Assembly (NCBI GenBank): GCA_019233415.1
Contig: JAFAMK010000177.1
Coordinates: forward strand, 1 to 28,675
From: Vulcanimicrobiota bacterium
GTDB lineage: Bacteria; Vulcanimicrobiota; Vulcanimicrobiia; Vulcanimicrobiales; Vulcanimicrobiaceae
DNA length: 28,675 nt
Reading direction: 5' to 3'
Of the stretch, positions 8,302-17,227 are shown piece by piece. Each line of letters begins with the position of its first letter. Within the stretch, counting starts at the first letter, position 1. The translations under genes and the position numbers were made by a program. Below the pieces are notes generated by a model that made no database searches, had not been told where the DNA came from, and worked only from the letters and a program-made list of their open reading frames with translations.

Positions 8302-10861
8302 CGTCCGGCGGGTTCTCCGAGCGACGGCCGGGGAGCCAGACGGTGAAGCAGCTCCCGGTGCCTTCCTCGCTCGTCACCGCGACGGCGCCGCCGTGCAGCT
8401 CACAGAGCTGGCGCACCATCGAGAGGCCGAGCCCGGTTCCTTCGCCCTTGTGCGTGCTCGCGAGCTGCGCGTACGGCTGAAAGAGCCGGGCCATCTCGTC
8501 GCTCATCATCCCCGCGCCCGAGTCGAGGACGCTGATCTCGACGAACTCGCGCAGCGGGCCGGCCGGAAGCGCGACGCGGTGCCCGGCGTCGAATCCCGGG
8601 AGCGCCGACGCCGCGCGCGCGTGGTCGGCGGTCGTGGCGGTGAGCGTCACGCGGCCGCCGGTCGGCGTGAACTTCACCGCGTTCGCGAGCAGGTTGTAGA
8701 CGATCTGCTTGACCCGCCGGCGGTCGGCGAACAGCGGGCGCGCCTCGCCGAAGCCGCGGTATTCGAGCGTGATCCCGTTGGAGCGGGCGCGTTCGCGCAC
8801 GACCTGAAGGCTCTCGGCGAGCGTCCTCTCCAGGTCGAACTCTTCCGGCTCGAACTCGACGCGCCCGGCCTCGATCTTCGAGAGGTCGAGGATGTCGTTG
8901 ACGACTTCGAGCATGTGTTCGGCGCCTTCGAGCACGTCGCGCATGAGCTGGTCCTGCGGCTCGGAGAGCGGGCCCATCGCGCCGGCCTGCAGCAGCTCGG
9001 CGTTGCCGATGATCGCGGCGAGCGGCGTGCGCAGCTCGTGCGACATCGCGGCGAGAAACTCGCTCTTCGCGCGGTCGGCCTCACGCAGGCGCACGTTCTT
9101 CTCGACGATCTCGTCGTGGAGCCGCGCGATCCGCTCGGCCGCGCGCTTCGCCGCGATCAGGTTGCGAGCGCGCGCGAGCAGCTCCTGGGTCGAGAACGGC
9201 TTCGTCAGACAGTCGTCGGCGCCCAGCTCGAGCAACCTGACGCGCGCGTCGTCATCGGCCTTCCCGGTCAGCACGACGATCGGGACCGCTGCGAAGTCGG
9301 GCCGCGCGCGCAGCTCGCGCACCAGGCCTTCGCCGCTCGTCCCCGGCATCATCACGTCGGTCAGCACGAGGTCGGGCGAGAGGCGCAGCGCGCGCTGCAC
9401 GCCGTCGCCGCGGTCGAACGCGCTCACGGTCCGGAACTCCGGCGCCATGCTCTCGGCGATGAAGCGGTTCATCTCGCGGTTGTCCTCGACGATGAGGACG
9501 AGCGGACGGTCGAGGTCGGCGCCGGCCAGCGGCGGGACGAACCACTGCGCGTCGAGCACCGCGCGCGCAGGCGAGGCCGGCGCGGCCGGCATCTCGTGCA
9601 CGGTGGGGACGCCGACCGGCGCGCCGGGCGGCGCGGTCGCCGGAACGCTGACCTGGAACAGCGCGCCGCCTTCAGGGGCGTCGGCGACGGAGACGGTCCC
9701 GCCGTGCAGCGCCAGCAGCTCGCGCACGATCGCAAGGCCCAGCCCCGTCCCGTCGTGCCGGCGCGCCGCACCGCCGTCGAGTTGCTGGAAGCGCTCGAAG
9801 ACCGCCTCGCGGAACACGACCGGAATCCCCGGGCCGCTGTCGGCGACGTCGATCAGGACCGACGTGCCGTCGGCCGACGGGCGCACCGCGCAGCGAACGG
9901 TGCCGCCGAGCGGGGTGAACGTGAACGCGTTCGAGAGCAGGTTGAAGACGATCCGCCGCAGTTGCTTCGGATCGACCTGCGCGGGAACCGGCCACGGCGC
10001 CTGCACGTCGAACACGATCGCGCGGTCGCGCGCGGTCGCTTCAAAGTACGAGGCCGCGAGCCGCACCAATTCCGCGACGTCGTGGTCCTCGTAGGCCGGC
10101 GTGATCTTCCCCGCTTCGAGCTTCGCGACGTCGAGCAGATCGTCGACGTGGCCGAGCAGCACTTTCGCGTTGCGCTCGATCAGCGCGACGTCGCGGCGCA
10201 CGTCGTCCGGGAGCGCGCCGTTCAGAAGTCTCTCGGCCGGCCCGAGGATGAGCGCCAGCGGCGTGCGTAGCTCGTGGCTGACGTTGTCGTAGAACTGCGA
10301 CTTCACATCGTCCAGTTCGCGCGTCCTCCGGTAGAGCCGCGCCAGCTCGGCGTTCGCGCGCTTCAGCTCCCGGTTCGCCGCGGCGCCCTCGCGCGTGCGC
10401 AGCGCGTCGGCGTCGCGCGAGCGCTCGCGCAACCGCACGAACTCCGTCACGTCGGCGACGCGGTGGAAGATGTACGCCACCTCGCCGCGCCGGTCGAGCA
10501 GCGGCGTGTTGGTCGAGCTCCAGAAGCGCTCCTCGGAGCCGCCGCCTTCGTCTTCCGGCCGGCGGATGTCGTACTTCTGGATCGGCATGACGTCCTCGAC
10601 GCGCTCGCGCAGCACGCGGGCGAGCGACGCGCGCAGGTGACTCACCCCGGTCGCGCCCGCGTCGTCGGGGTGGCCGGAGAACGCCTCGAACACCCCGCGC
10701 CCGACGATCTGGCCGCGCCTGGTCATCGTCGCGCGCAGATAACTGTCACTCACCGCCGCGATCGTAAGATCGGGCGTGAGAACCAAATAGAGACCCGGCA
10801 CCGCCTCGAACAACGTTCGAAAATTCGGCGGTGGCGGCGTCGGCAATGCGGATCCCGCCAT
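8252..10861 (-). CDS. Hybrid sensor histidine kinase, PAS-HisKA-HATPase-REC-HisKA-HATPase
   Basis: This 869-aa protein contains two complete histidine kinase cores around one receiver. A PAS-like sensor (about 15-145) is followed by a short coiled coil (145-185). Core 1 has His196 in VSHELRTPL, N-box NLLSNAFTFTP, DSGPGIP and GTGLGLAI (371-378). The receiver runs about 453-570, with phospho-acceptor Asp502 in LTDVMMPG and Lys554 in LTKPF. Core 2 has His608 in MSHELRTPL, NLLANAVKFTP, DSGAGMM and GTGLGLSM. No transmembrane segment or signal peptide is seen, so sensing is probably cytoplasmic. The ATG at 10861 is preferred to a GTG at 10879 because GGAGGGG lies between them. No dedicated response regulator is adjacent; the ECF sigma gene is convergent and overlaps its 3' end. 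Confidence 0.92.
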   Translation of the reverse strand: MAGSALPTPPPPNFRTLFEAVPGLYLVLTPDLTIAAVSDSYLRATMTRRGQIVGRGVFEAFSGHPDDAGATGVSHLRASLARVLRERVEDVMPIQKYDIRRPEDEGGGSEERFWSSTNTPLLDRRGEVAYIFHRVADVTEFVRLRERSRDADALRTREGAAANRELKRANAELARLYRRTRELDDVKSQFYDNVSHELRTPLALILGPAERLLNGALPDDVRRDVALIERNAKVLLGHVDDLLDVAKLEAGKITPAYEDHDVAELVRLAASYFEATARDRAIVFDVQAPWPVPAQVDPKQLRRIVFNLLSNAFTFTPLGGTVRCAVRPSADGTSVLIDVADSGPGIPVVFREAVFERFQQLDGGAARRHDGTGLGLAIVRELLALHGGTVSVADAPEGGALFQVSVPATAPPGAPVGVPTVHEMPAAPASPARAVLDAQWFVPPLAGADLDRPLVLIVEDNREMNRFIAESMAPEFRTVSAFDRGDGVQRALRLSPDLVLTDVMMPGTSGEGLVRELRARPDFAAVPIVVLTGKADDDARVRLLELGADDCLTKPFSTQELLARARNLIAAKRAAERIARLHDEIVEKNVRLREADRAKSEFLAAMSHELRTPLAAIIGNAELLQAGAMGPLSEPQDQLMRDVLEGAEHMLEVVNDILDLSKIEAGRVEFEPEEFDLERTLAESLQVVRERARSNGITLEYRGFGEARPLFADRRRVKQIVYNLLANAVKFTPTGGRVTLTATTADHARAASALPGFDAGHRVALPAGPLREFVEISVLDSGAGMMSDEMARLFQPYAQLASTHKGEGTGLGLSMVRQLCELHGGAVAVTSEEGTGSCFTVWLPGRRSENPPDVTPPAEDRTRGTMPCS

Positions 10862-10898
10862 GAACCCCTCCGTAGACACCCGGAGCTACTTCTGGCCA

Positions 10899-10927
10899 AT
10901 TATAGCTAGATGTAGGGCGCTAGCAAA
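10899..10927 (-). promoter_or_regulatory. Candidate promoter for the hybrid kinase
   Basis: On the - strand a perfect TATAAT occupies 10904-10899, 38 bp before the chosen ATG at 10861. At a 17-bp spacing the -35 position (10927-10922) reads TTTGCT, a weak match. The local AT-richness stands out in this high-GC sequence. No mapped start supports it. Confidence 0.5.
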
Positions 10928-10960
10928 GCGTCGCTCGGTAAATTCGGCGTTAGGCACGCT

Positions 10961-10979
10961 GCTCGGCATTCAACCGAGC
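10961..10979 (-). terminator. Short hairpin downstream of the GH92 gene
   Basis: GCTCGG (10961-10966) and CCGAGC (10974-10979) form a perfect 6-bp stem with a 7-nt loop, 23 bp beyond the leftward GH92 stop codon. No T-run follows on either strand, so it is at best a weak or Rho-assisted terminator. It sits between the GH92 3' end and the kinase promoter, where a transcript end would be expected. Confidence 0.3.
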
Positions 10980-11001
10980 GCTCGTGTCGCCGTTCGGCGT
11001 G

Positions 11002-14000
11002 TCAGCGCGGGAGGACGAGCGCGATCGGGAAGTTGCCGGTCGGGAGCGACGGGCCGACTTTGCCGGTCGCCACATCGATCGGCACGCATTCGTTGTCGCC
11101 GGTATTCACGACGAACGCGGTACTGCCGTCGCGCGTAAACTTCACGTCAAACGGTCCCTCGCCGACGTGGATCGCGCGGCGCGCGGTGCGCGTGCGCGTG
11201 TCGATCGGCGTGACGCTCCCGGAGCCCGAGTTCGCGACGTAGAGCAGCGCGCCGTCGGGCGAGAGGCCGAGCGCGATCGGCGTTTTGCCGACCGGGATCG
11301 TCGCCGCGACCGCCTTCGTCGCGAGGTCCACGACGGTGACGGTGTTTCCGTCGGAGTCGGCCGCGTACAGGACGCTGCCGTCGGGTGCGATCGCGAGCCC
11401 TTCGGGCTTGCGCCCGGCCGCGAACGGCGTGCCTTTGACGTGGCTGCGCGCGTCGATCGGCGTGACTTCGTTGCTGCCCTTGTCGGCGACGTAGACCGTC
11501 GAACCGTCGGGCGTGATGACGACCCCCTCGGGCTGCGTGCCGACCGGGATCGGGTCGCTCACCGCGAGCGTCGCCGCAGTAATCGACTGCACGGCGTCGT
11601 CGCCCCAGATCGCGAACCACACGGTCTTGCCGTCGGGCGAGACGGTGATCCCGGCCGGCACCTTCCCGACCTTCACCGTCGCGACGACCTTGGACGACGC
11701 CGTGTCGACGACGCTGATGCTGTTCGCGCCCTGGTTCGCAACGTAGAGCCGCGTGCCGTCGGGGCTCAGCGCGACGCCGCCCGGCGCCGCCTCGACCGCG
11801 AGCGGCGCGCCGTACGCGCGCGTGCGCGGGTCGATCGCGAGGATCGTCCCGTCGCTGAAGTTCGCGATGTATCCGAACGGCAGCGGTTTACCGGGGCGCG
11901 CGACCTGCGCGACGACGACCGCGCGCGCGAGCAGCGCGCCGTTGTCGGCGCGTCCCGCGATCGGGATGTCGTACAGGCCCGCGTCGAGCGACGGATCGGC
12001 GGTGACCGTCACGCGCTGTGCGCCGCCGCCGTGCGGGGCGGCCGCAATCGCGCCCGAAGCGGGCGTCAGCGTGAGCTGCGGCGGAACCTGCGCGCTCCAC
12101 GTGACGCCGACGTTCGTCGTGCCGGTGTTCGCGACTGCGACCGAGAGCATCGACGGCGTTCCCGGCGTCAGGACGACCGGCGCCGGCGGCGCGAACGCGG
12201 CGGACGTCGCCGGCGGAAACGCGAGCGGGCCGGCCGGATACGACGGCGGCGCGTCGGAGACGGCGGTTCCCCACGCGCTCGGCGCGGCGCCGAGCACGTA
12301 GTCGAGACGCAAGTCGCCGTGCCCAGGCAGCGCGACCCACGAGCGCGTCGTCGGCACACCGCCGACGCGCAGGCTCTGCACGTACGGGTTCGCGTCCGCG
12401 GCCTGCGGCGCGCGCACGTGCAGGTGCAAACCGGTCGGCGAATCCAGGTCGACGCTGGTGAACAGCGGGCTGCCGACGAGCAGCACCGGCACCGACGGGT
12501 TGATCGGGTACAAACCGATCGCGTTCCAGAGCCACCACGCGCTCATCGTCCCGAGGTCGTCGTTGCCCGGAAGCCCTTCGGGCGTGTCGTTGTAGAGCGT
12601 CGTCAGCGCCTGGCGCGCGACGCGCTCCTCGCCGGCGGGATCGTTCGCGTACAAGTACGTCCAGGGGCTGACGATGCTCGGCTCGTTGCCGAGCCACGCG
12701 TACGGCTGCGACGGTCCGGCGTTGAGCTTGGTGAAGAACGCGTCGAGCTTCGCAACCGCCTTCGCCGGTCCGCCCATCGCCGTAACGAGCCCGCCCAGAT
12801 CGTGCGGGATCATCCACGTGTACTGGTACGCGTTGCCTTCCTGGAAGCCGCTCTGCCCGCCGCTCTTGATCGGCGTCTGCACGAACGCGCCGTCGGCGTC
12901 GCGCGGCGTGATCAGCCCCGTCTCCGTGTCGAACAGCGTCGTCCAGTTCTGCGAGCGGCGCATGAACTCGCGATACGTGGCCGCGTCGTGCTGCGCGAGC
13001 GCGAAGCGCGCGATCGAGAAGTCGTCGAGCGCGTACTCGAGCGTCTCGGAGGCGCCGTTGGGGACCGGCGAAACCGACGTCGTATGCGCGTTGACGACGT
13101 AGCCGCGCGTGAGGTATTCCGCGAGCCCCGTGCGCTCTTCGTACCAGCCGTGGCCGGGCTCCGAGGTCGTGTCGGTCGCCCCCTTGCGCATCGCGGCGAG
13201 CGCTGCGCGATAGTCGAAGTCGCGCGCGCCGAACGCGTACGCGCCGGCGATGATCGGGTCGGAGGAGTCGCCGGCCATGACGCCCGTGTAGTCGTTCGCC
13301 GCCGGCCAGCGCGGCAGCCAGCCGCCCTGGTGCGCGTCGTCGAGCAGCGTGCGCACGACGTCGCTGGTCTCGTGCGGCATCAGCAGCGCGAGCAGCGGAA
13401 GCTGCGTGCGGTAGATGTCCCAGTCGGAGACGTTCGCGTACTGCACGTGCCCGGCCGGCACGACGTGGACCTTGCCGTCGAACCCGGCGTAGCGGCCGTC
13501 GGCGTCGCTGAAGACGTTCGGGTGGAGCAGCACGTGGTACAGCGCGGTGTAGAACGTGCGCTGCTCGGCGGTCGTGCCGCCGGCGATGCGCACGCGGCCC
13601 AGCAGCGCGCGCCACGCCTTCGCCGTCGCGGCGCGGACCGTGCCCAGGTCCCACGTCTTCGCTTCGGCCGCGATGTTCGTGCGCGCGCCGGCGACGCTGA
13701 CGAACGAAACGGCGACCTTGACCTTCACCGTGCGGTTGCGCGTCGTGTCGAAACGCACCCAGCCGCCGCTGTGCGGGCCCGACGACTCCGGCCCGTCCGG
13801 CGTGACCGACGTTCCCTGCCACGTTCCGAACGACGTGAAATCATGGTCGAACTGCGCGTCGAAATAGATGGTGAACGTATTCGGCATCCCGCAGAACGCG
13901 CCGCTCGTCGCCGACCCGCTGATCTCGTGCGCGCTGACGATCGCGAAGTGCGCGTCGCTGACGCCGGCCTGGTCGGACGACGTGTCGATCAGCAGATTCG

Positions 14001-14511
14001 CCTGCGCGGTCGCCGGAAACGTGAATGCACCCAGACCGCTGCGCTGTGTGACGGTCAGCTCGGTGCGGATCGCCGGATCGCCGAGCGTCACGGCGTAGCC
14101 ACCCGGGCTCGCGCTCTCGCTCGCGTGCGCGAACGGCTGCTGCGCGTGCACGGGATCGGTGACCGCGCCGACGGTCGGCAGAAAGCGGAAGTCGCCGTAG
14201 ATGTCGCAGCCCGCACCGCTCAGGTGCGTCAGACTGAAGCCGGTGATCGCGGTGTCGGCGTAGGTGTAGCCCGCGCTCGGCGTGTGGGTCGGCGTGTCGG
14301 GGCTCCACTGCACCATCCCGAGCGGCGCGTCGGCACCCGGGAACATGTACGCGTTGTCGGCGTCCGGCGCGTGCGAGGTTCCGACGAACGTGTTCACCAG
14401 CGCGACCGGATCCGATGCCGGCTGCGCGACCGCGGTCACACCTGCGGCGAGGAGGGCGGCGGCGCATGCGGCAGCGCCCGCGAGGACGTACGGGAGGCGG
14501 CCCAACTTCAC
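11002..14511 (-). CDS. Secreted GH92 alpha-mannosidase fused to a YVTN-type beta-propeller
   Basis: This 1169-aa exported enzyme probably removes alpha-mannose from N-glycan-type substrates (GH92, calcium-dependent, inverting). The signal peptide is about residues 1-30 (ending TAVAQ). The GH92 part runs from about 33 to 770 and shows DNAYMFPGADAPLGMVQWSP, TGFSLTHLSGAGC, QEGNAYQYTW with its likely acid Glu, NEPSIVSPWTYLY, and LPGNDDLGTMSAWW with the expected Asp base pair. A roughly 100-residue Ig-like stretch follows (VAVANTGTTNVGVTWSAQVP). Residues about 874-1169 are a beta-propeller: six SPDG...YVAN-type blades plus one blade split between the two ends. GH92 enzymes are usually about 750 aa, so this one is clearly extended. 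The GTG start at 14511 is set by the signal peptide; no strong ribosome-binding site is seen. Confidence 0.9.
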   Translation of the reverse strand: MKLGRLPYVLAGAAACAAALLAAGVTAVAQPASDPVALVNTFVGTSHAPDADNAYMFPGADAPLGMVQWSPDTPTHTPSAGYTYADTAITGFSLTHLSGAGCDIYGDFRFLPTVGAVTDPVHAQQPFAHASESASPGGYAVTLGDPAIRTELTVTQRSGLGAFTFPATAQANLLIDTSSDQAGVSDAHFAIVSAHEISGSATSGAFCGMPNTFTIYFDAQFDHDFTSFGTWQGTSVTPDGPESSGPHSGGWVRFDTTRNRTVKVKVAVSFVSVAGARTNIAAEAKTWDLGTVRAATAKAWRALLGRVRIAGGTTAEQRTFYTALYHVLLHPNVFSDADGRYAGFDGKVHVVPAGHVQYANVSDWDIYRTQLPLLALLMPHETSDVVRTLLDDAHQGGWLPRWPAANDYTGVMAGDSSDPIIAGAYAFGARDFDYRAALAAMRKGATDTTSEPGHGWYEERTGLAEYLTRGYVVNAHTTSVSPVPNGASETLEYALDDFSIARFALAQHDAATYREFMRRSQNWTTLFDTETGLITPRDADGAFVQTPIKSGGQSGFQEGNAYQYTWMIPHDLGGLVTAMGGPAKAVAKLDAFFTKLNAGPSQPYAWLGNEPSIVSPWTYLYANDPAGEERVARQALTTLYNDTPEGLPGNDDLGTMSAWWLWNAIGLYPINPSVPVLLVGSPLFTSVDLDSPTGLHLHVRAPQAADANPYVQSLRVGGVPTTRSWVALPGHGDLRLDYVLGAAPSAWGTAVSDAPPSYPAGPLAFPPATSAAFAPPAPVVLTPGTPSMLSVAVANTGTTNVGVTWSAQVPPQLTLTPASGAIAAAPHGGGAQRVTVTADPSLDAGLYDIPIAGRADNGALLARAVVVAQVARPGKPLPFGYIANFSDGTILAIDPRTRAYGAPLAVEAAPGGVALSPDGTRLYVANQGANSISVVDTASSKVVATVKVGKVPAGITVSPDGKTVWFAIWGDDAVQSITAATLAVSDPIPVGTQPEGVVITPDGSTVYVADKGSNEVTPIDARSHVKGTPFAAGRKPEGLAIAPDGSVLYAADSDGNTVTVVDLATKAVAATIPVGKTPIALGLSPDGALLYVANSGSGSVTPIDTRTRTARRAIHVGEGPFDVKFTRDGSTAFVVNTGDNECVPIDVATGKVGPSLPTGNFPIALVLPR

Positions 14512-14803
14512 GCTAGTTCGATGCGCCGTGCTGCGACAAACATCCTATGTCTGAGCCTCCACAACGTTCACGCCTCCTCCCCCGTCATCCTGAGCTTGTC
14601 GAAGGGCGGCCACGGACGGCGGGAATTCATCCGATGTCATTCGCCGAGTCGGGGAGCTGGCCGGAGCGCCCCGGCTCCCTTCGGATGCCGTGGGAGCAGA
14701 CGGTCTCGTCAGCCGCCGGTACGACCAAGGGCGTAAGCACGTCGTAAGAGTCGGCGTGCGATACTGACGCCCTACCTCCCGCCTCGAGACGGAAGGAGCC
14801 CGT
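14512..14803. promoter_or_regulatory. Divergent intergenic region between GH92 and LuxR-type regulator
   Basis: This 292-bp stretch lies between divergent genes. It holds one copy of a dispersed palindromic repeat at 14581-14606. Two CGTAAG hexamers (14732-14737 and 14743-14748) are 11 bp apart, one helical turn, and could be a binding site. TGCGATACT at 14757-14765 resembles an extended -10 for the rightward gene, but the -35 position is poor. GGAAGGAG before 14804 is a good ribosome-binding site. No credible small gene was seen here. Confidence 0.4.
14581..14606. repeat. Single copy of a dispersed 26-bp palindromic-type repeat
   Basis: The sequence carries the core GTCATCCTGAGC and ends GTCGAAGGG. 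The same unit occurs at 17770-17795 with identical bases, and inverted at 17694-17719 with two differences. Repeats of this look are widespread in high-GC bacterial genomes (general recollection). Here it sits between divergent genes, outside coding sequence. Confidence 0.85.
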
Positions 14804-17227
14804 GTGCTTCGTGTTCCGAGTTCGAGCCGGGGTGGACTCGCAATCGGCAAGTACGCCCTCGGCACGGCACGGTCATCATCGGCTGGCACCACTGCACCGT
14901 TTATCGGCAACGCGGCGGTGGTGGACGTGCTCGCCGCGCCCGCGTGCGCGGCGGCGCTCGTCGTCGGCGAGCCCGGTGCGGGTAAGTCGCGGGCGCTCGC
15001 GCAGGCGCGCCGGCGCTGGGAAGCCACGGGGACCGACGTCGTCACCGTCACGTGCCTGCCCGGCGCCGCGACCGTCGCATTCGACCCGCTGATCACGCTC
15101 GCGCGCACGCTGTATGCGCAGGGGCGGCTTCCGCTACGCGTTCAGCGCGCGGTCGCGGCGAACGGCGCGACGCGCCTGCAGAACGCCTGCGAAGCATTCG
15201 AACGCGCGGCGTCCGCCGGTCCGCTGACGATTCAGATCGACGACCTGCACTGCGCCGATCCCGACACGCTCACCGCGCTGCGCTACTGCATCGACCGCTT
15301 GCGCGACCTTCCGCTGACCTGGAATCTCGCGATGCGCCCGGGCCACGCAGAGAGCGACGAACTCGGCGCGGTCCTCGCACGCGCGCAGCAAGCCGACGTG
15401 ATCGAACTGGACGGCTTGAGCGCCGACGAGGTCGGCGCGCTGGCCCGTGCGCTCGCGCCGGACCGCGGGTTCGACGGCGACGCGGTCGCGCGCTTGCACG
15501 AGCGCACCGGCGGTAACCCGCTCTACGTCGAATTGCTCGTGCAGGACCGCGACGACGAACTTGCGCCGAGCCTGCGCCGCGCGCTCGCCGAGCGCGTGCG
15601 CGCGCTCGCGCCCGACGCGCTCGCCGTCGCCGGCGCGCTCGCCGCGGCCGGCGTTCCGCTCCACGTCGCGGCGCTCGAAGCGCTGACGCGCCGGCCGCCC
15701 GCGCGCGTCGCAGCGGCGCTCGCGTCGCTGGTCGAAGGCCGCGTCCTGCGGCGCGTCGAGGGCGGTTACGCCTTCCGCCACGGCCTCCTGCGCGACGCCT
15801 GCCGCGAAGCGAACGCCGACGCGGCGCCCCCGCAAGCGCACGACGACGCGGCTGCGTTTCCGGCACGTCCGGCGGCGGACGCCGCGCTCGGCCCTGCGGC
15901 GCTCTTCGCGCTCGGCGCGTCGCACGAAGCGCACGACGACCTGCACGCCGCGCGCGACGCCGTCGACCGCGCGCTCGCACAGCACGACGCGGCACGCGAC
16001 GCGTCGCTCGCGATTCGCCTGCACGCGCGCCGCGCTGCGATCGAGGGGCATCTGGGCAATCCCGAGGAGGGGATCGCGCAACTCGAAACCGTTGCCGAGC
16101 AGGCCGTTGCGCACGGACTGCGCGGCGAGGTCGCGCAGTGCTGCATCGACCTGTGCGCGCTGTGCGAGATGACCGGCGAGGACGCGCGCTTCGAGCGCTG
16201 GTGCCGCGCCGGGCTCGAAGCCGCCGGACCGGACGGAAGCGCCGAACGGACGCGGCTGGTGACGAACCTCGCGCACGTCGCGCTGACGCAGGGGCGACTG
16301 CGCGAGGCGCTCACGCTGAGCGGCGCCGCGGCGAGCGCCGCGCGCCGGCACGGCGAGCCGGCCGACCGCAGCCGCGCGCTCGCGCTCCAGGCACGGCTCG
16401 GCGCGATGCTGGGCGAGTTCGCCTCGGCGTCGACCGCGGCCGACGAGGCGCACGACCTCGCGCCACCGGGCCGCGCGCAGCGCCGCGCCGCGCTCGCCCG
16501 CGCGACCGTGCACGAACTGCACGGCGACCAGCTCGCCGCGCTCGCCGCCTACGGCGAGGCCGTCCGCGACGTACCGGAAGACACCCACCGCGACGTCGAC
16601 GAGGTCGCGGCGCTGACGGGAATCGTGCGCTGCGCGTGCGGCCTGGGCCGCGCGGCGCGCGCGCACGACGCGCTGGGCCGGTTGCGCGCCGCAGGCCGGT
16701 TCGGCTGGGCGCTCGCGCGCCGCCACGCGCACGAGGCGGAAGGGTTCGTCGCGCTGCTCGACGGCGACACGGCGCGCGGCTGCGACGAGCTGCTGCGCGC
16801 GAACGAGCTCGGCGGCGACCCGTTCCGCCGCGCGTCGCTGCTGCTGCGCGTCGCCGACGCGCGCAAGGACCGCAAGCTGTTCCTCGGCGTGATCGAGCGC
16901 TTCGACGCGATGGAAGCCTTCCACGCCGCCGACGCGGCGCGTGCGCTCGCCCGCGCGCACGGTCTGCGCCCAGGCCGCAAACGCGAACCGCAGAACACGC
17001 TCAGCGCCCGCGAAGGCTCGGTCGCGATCCTCGTCGCGAGCGGCATGACGAACAGCGAGATCGGCACCCTGCTGCACATCACCGCGCGCACCGTCGAGTA
17101 CCACGTCGGCAACATCCTCACCAAGTGCGGCCTACACTCACGCGTCGAGGTCGCCACCCGCATCGCCGCCGGCCAGCTCCAGATCGCCGCTACGGCTTCG
17201 GAGGCCGCAACTCCGGCTGACCGCTAG
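14804..17227 (+). CDS. LuxR-family transcriptional regulator with N-terminal ATPase (LAL/MalT type)
   Basis: This 807-aa protein is a large ATP-dependent LuxR regulator. The N-terminal STAND/AAA-type ATPase has Walker A GEPGAGKS (55-62) and Walker B LTIQIDDLHCADPDTL (141-156). A long central helical region (about 370-720), rich in Ala, Arg and Glu, looks like TPR-type repeats that usually sense a ligand or partner. Residues about 733-790 (LSAREGSVAILVASGMTNSE, then ITARTVEYHVGNILTKCG) are a LuxR helix-turn-helix. The GTG at 14804 is supported by GGAAGGAG just upstream. It is divergent from GH92, so control of glycan genes is conceivable. Its 3' end overlaps a convergent ORF by 38 bp. The ligand is unknown. 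Confidence 0.9.
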   Translation: MLRVPSSSRGGLAIGKYALGTARSSSAGTTAPFIGNAAVVDVLAAPACAAALVVGEPGAGKSRALAQARRRWEATGTDVVTVTCLPGAATVAFDPLITLARTLYAQGRLPLRVQRAVAANGATRLQNACEAFERAASAGPLTIQIDDLHCADPDTLTALRYCIDRLRDLPLTWNLAMRPGHAESDELGAVLARAQQADVIELDGLSADEVGALARALAPDRGFDGDAVARLHERTGGNPLYVELLVQDRDDELAPSLRRALAERVRALAPDALAVAGALAAAGVPLHVAALEALTRRPPARVAAALASLVEGRVLRRVEGGYAFRHGLLRDACREANADAAPPQAHDDAAAFPARPAADAALGPAALFALGASHEAHDDLHAARDAVDRALAQHDAARDASLAIRLHARRAAIEGHLGNPEEGIAQLETVAEQAVAHGLRGEVAQCCIDLCALCEMTGEDARFERWCRAGLEAAGPDGSAERTRLVTNLAHVALTQGRLREALTLSGAAASAARRHGEPADRSRALALQARLGAMLGEFASASTAADEAHDLAPPGRAQRRAALARATVHELHGDQLAALAAYGEAVRDVPEDTHRDVDEVAALTGIVRCACGLGRAARAHDALGRLRAAGRFGWALARRHAHEAEGFVALLDGDTARGCDELLRANELGGDPFRRASLLLRVADARKDRKLFLGVIERFDAMEAFHAADAARALARAHGLRPGRKREPQNTLSAREGSVAILVASGMTNSEIGTLLHITARTVEYHVGNILTKCGLHSRVEVATRIAAGQLQIAATASEAATPADR

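Noticed and set aside
10930..10980. Strong intrinsic terminator downstream of GH92
   Set aside because: The hairpin at 10961-10979 has no T-tract on either strand, so only a weak call is kept.
10984..14736. 1250-aa open frame on the + strand across the GH92 gene
   Set aside because: It is an Arg/Asp/Val-rich low-complexity translation typical of an antisense shadow in high-GC DNA; the opposite strand has a signal peptide and clear GH92 motifs.
15134..17104. 656-aa - strand frame opposite the LuxR-type regulator
   Set aside because: Shadow frame; the + strand has Walker motifs, a LuxR helix-turn-helix and a ribosome-binding site.
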